Part shown: positions 13,823 to 15,788 of the stretch, piece after piece
How positions within the stretch are numbered: position 1 is the stretch's first letter
How the letters are laid out: each line of letters begins with the position of its first letter
NCBI GenBank assembly: GCA_946478675.1
Contig: CAMLEF010000069.1
Coordinates: 1-15,788, forward strand
From: an uncultured Flavobacteriales bacterium
Lineage (GTDB): Bacteria > Bacteroidota > Bacteroidia > Palsa-965
Direction of reading: 5' to 3'
DNA: 15,788 nt
The notes under the pieces: generated by a model
What the model was told of the DNA's origin: nothing
What the model saw: only the letters and a program-made list of their open reading frames with translations
Databases searched by the model: none
Position numbers and translations under genes: made by a program

Positions 13823-15788
13823 ATGTCGCTGCCAACTGCTTTCCGGAAAATGACGAGCCGCCTTCTTGCAGGGATGGTTCTCTTTCTCCTTGCATTTTTC
13901 GGTGGGCAACAGCAATTGCACGCACAGGTGCCGGGTTTGTACATCAATGAAGTTTCGCAGGGTGCAAGCGGCGCCAAAGAATATGTCGAGCTCGTAGTTG
14001 TCGGAACACCTTCGTGCTTTTCGATCACCACGCTCGACCTGCGCGGCTGGTACATCGACGACAACAACGGGTTTCATGCAACAGGCGCAGGAACCGGCAT
14101 CGCGCAAGGTTGTCTTCGTCTCACGCAGGATCCGCTCTGGTCGGCGGTGCCCATCGGTACGCTGATCGTTTTGTATAACGACGCCGACCTCAATGCGAAT
14201 ATTCCTGCGCAGGATATTTCGCTCAGCGACGGCAATTGCCGGCTCGTGATTCCCGTCAGCAATTGCGCGCTCATTGAAAAAAATATTTCGCTGCCGAGCG
14301 CTGCTGTGGCAACCTACCCGACAACCGGCTTTTCCTCCTGCGGCAGCTGGACGAACGTCGGCATGGCGAACAGTGACGATTCCTTCCAGACGGTCGATCC
14401 TTCCGGGAATCTTTTTCATTCCGTCAGCTGGGGCAACAACACGCTGAGCCCGATCATTTATTTCGCAGGAACTTCCGCAGGAATGGTGGCGCGCATGACG
14501 AATGCGACGAGCAACAACATCAGCCTGCAGGCGAACTGGACGCGTGTCGCCGTAGCGGGCAACGAATCGCCGGGCGCGCCGAACAACGCAGCGAACCAGG
14601 CCTGGATCTGCAGCATGAATAACGGCTGCACCGTCGTCAACCCGCTTACGCTGACGTCGTCACAAACGAACGCTTCCTGCAGCTGCACCGGAACGGCATT
14701 GGTCACTCCTGCCGGCGGATACAACGGTTGCAGCGGAACGTATAACTACAGCTGGGCGCCTTCCGGAGGAAACACGGCCACCGCTTCTTCGCTCTGTGCA
14801 GGAAACTACACCGTCACCGTCAGCGACGTCAACGGTTGCACCGCGACACAAACTTTCGCGATCACGTCTGCTGCAGCGTTTACACTTTCGACCACGCAAA
14901 ACAACGTGAACTGCTTCGGCGGCACGAACGGTTCGGCAAGCGTAACCGTTACCGGCGGCACTGCACCGTACACGTATGCCTGGTTGCCCTCGGGAGGAAA
15001 TTCGGCGAATGCGACCGGACTTGCAGCAGGAACATACACTGTGACGGTTACCGACGCCGCACTCTGCACGGCCACTGCAGTCGTTTCGATCACGCAGCCG
15101 ACCGCTGTTGCAATTGCTTCCTCGCAAACGAATGCGAATTGCAACGGCTCCTGCGATGGATCTGCGACGGTGAGCGCGTCCGGCGGCACAGGAATTTACA
15201 CTTACGCGTGGTCGCCCAGCGGCGGAACGGGAGCCACCGCTTCTTCGCTTTGCGCAGGAACATATACCTGCACGATCACTTCTGCGCCGGGCTGCACGAC
15301 GACACAATCGTTCAGCATTACGCAACCATCTGTGCTCACCGCATCCGCTTCGGCGACGAACGTTTCGTGTAACGGCGGAAGCAACGGTTCTGCAAGCGTA
15401 AGCGTTTCCGGTGGCACGGCAGGATATTCCTATTCGTGGTCGTCGGGAGGAAATACGGCGACAGCTTCCGGTCTTGCAGCAGGAAATTACACCTGCACGA
15501 TCACCGATGCGCACGGATGTGTGGTGACTGCTCCTGTTTCGATCACTGCGCCGCCTGCGCTTTTCATCACCGGTTTTCAAACGAACATTCTCTGCAACGG
15601 CGCATCTAACGGCGACATCACGGCAGTTGCATCCGGCGGCGTTTCTCCTTACACTTATTCCTGGTCGAACAGCGCCACTACGCCGACGATCAGCAATCTT
15701 TCCGCCGGTTCGTACACATGCACGGTTACGGATGCGAACAATTGTACGTTGCAGCAAGTGTTCACGCTTACACAACCGAACGCGATTA
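13823..15788 (+). CDS. Second giant secreted SprB-repeat protein, 5' part (continues past window)
   Basis: The frame is open from ATG 13823 to the window end, 655 complete codons. A signal peptide covers residues 1-35 (MTSRLLAGMVLFLLAFFGG, cut near LHAQ). Then comes a lamin-tail-like domain, about 36-270, that aligns without large gaps to the domain of the first giant gene: the blocks LDLRGWYIDDNNG, LWSAVPIGTLIV, NDAD, SLSDGNCRL, IPVSNC, SVSWGNNTL and FAGTSAGMVA are shared or nearly so, about 70 percent identical by eye. Five SprB-type repeats follow before the window edge. The Ig-like repeats, PKD and CHU_C seen in the first protein are not reached, so secretion by the type IX system is an inference from the paralogue. 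Alternative in-frame starts are the ATGs at codons 10 and 18, but the whole hydrophobic signal favours the first. Confidence 0.9.
   Translation, partial: MSLPTAFRKMTSRLLAGMVLFLLAFFGGQQQLHAQVPGLYINEVSQGASGAKEYVELVVVGTPSCFSITTLDLRGWYIDDNNGFHATGAGTGIAQGCLRLTQDPLWSAVPIGTLIVLYNDADLNANIPAQDISLSDGNCRLVIPVSNCALIEKNISLPSAAVATYPTTGFSSCGSWTNVGMANSDDSFQTVDPSGNLFHSVSWGNNTLSPIIYFAGTSAGMVARMTNATSNNISLQANWTRVAVAGNESPGAPNNAANQAWICSMNNGCTVVNPLTLTSSQTNASCSCTGTALVTPAGGYNGCSGTYNYSWAPSGGNTATASSLCAGNYTVTVSDVNGCTATQTFAITSAAAFTLSTTQNNVNCFGGTNGSASVTVTGGTAPYTYAWLPSGGNSANATGLAAGTYTVTVTDAALCTATAVVSITQPTAVAIASSQTNANCNGSCDGSATVSASGGTGIYTYAWSPSGGTGATASSLCAGTYTCTITSAPGCTTTQSFSITQPSVLTASASATNVSCNGGSNGSASVSVSGGTAGYSYSWSSGGNTATASGLAAGNYTCTITDAHGCVVTAPVSITAPPALFITGFQTNILCNGASNGDITAVASGGVSPYTYSWSNSATTPTISNLSAGSYTCTVTDANNCTLQQVFTLTQPNAI
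14642..15788 (+). repeat. Five tandem SprB-type coding repeats (second giant protein, open at window end)
   Basis: The leading Cys codons lie at 14678, 14912, 15140, 15368 and 15593, spacings of 78, 76, 76 and 75 codons. The units have the same composition as in the upstream paralogue: NC, NGSA, GGTxxYxYxW, ATASSLCAG or ATGLAAG, YTCTITDA. The fifth unit lacks the APSGG block (YSWSNSATT) and so resembles the Ig-like repeats of the first protein at that spot. Confidence 0.85.

Noticed and set aside
12752..14419. Very long - strand open frame (555 codons) spanning both giant genes
   Set aside because: Its translation is Arg/His/Ala-rich low-complexity sequence, it lies antisense to two clear coding regions, and it crosses their boundary. 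It is a shadow of their biased codon use.
1..15788. tRNA, rRNA, transposase or phage genes
   Set aside because: I saw no cloverleaf, rRNA-like or transposase/integrase motifs on either strand by reading; a covariance-model search was not possible.

Overview
The window looks like a chromosomal segment of a Bacteroidota bacterium with moderately high GC. Three things point there. Two very large secreted proteins are built from SprB-type, Ig-like and PKD repeats, and the complete one ends in a gliding-motility-associated (CHU_C) C-terminal domain of the type IX secretion system. Shine-Dalgarno sequences are essentially absent. Several intergenic regions carry exact matches to the Bacteroidota -7 promoter element TAnnTTTG. 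The lineage below phylum cannot be set from the sequence alone.

Left part (1-8207). The window opens inside the 3' end of a TPR protein gene. It is followed by a secreted M23 peptidase with a LysM domain and a NudL-like Nudix hydrolase, all on the + strand. On the - strand lie an ACE-like M2 metallopeptidase and, upstream of it, a TMTC-like membrane glycosyltransferase with C-terminal TPRs. A + strand alkylglycerol-monooxygenase-like di-iron membrane enzyme comes next. Convergent pairs are separated by clear bidirectional hairpin terminators at 2490-2534 and 8237-8257.

Middle part (8282-9618). A - strand deoxyhypusine synthase-family gene is divergent from a small cold-shock-domain gene. The former has an exact -7 promoter box close to its start.

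Right part (9662-15788). A promoter and a foldable ~95-nt leader precede a 1304-residue secreted repeat protein. It has a signal peptide, a lamin-tail-like domain, four SprB repeats, seven 70-residue Ig-like repeats, a PKD domain and CHU_C. Three bases later comes a 41-codon ORF for a possible single-pass membrane peptide, and six bases after that a second paralogous giant gene that runs off the window. This is probably one surface-protein operon.

The most unusual signal is intergenic. At 393-560, 1607-1794 and 6514-6615 there are long inverted repeats whose arms are tandem arrays of degenerate 8-bp units. Two of them, which flank the M23 gene, also share homologous cores. They look like a dispersed hairpin-forming element family that I do not recognise.
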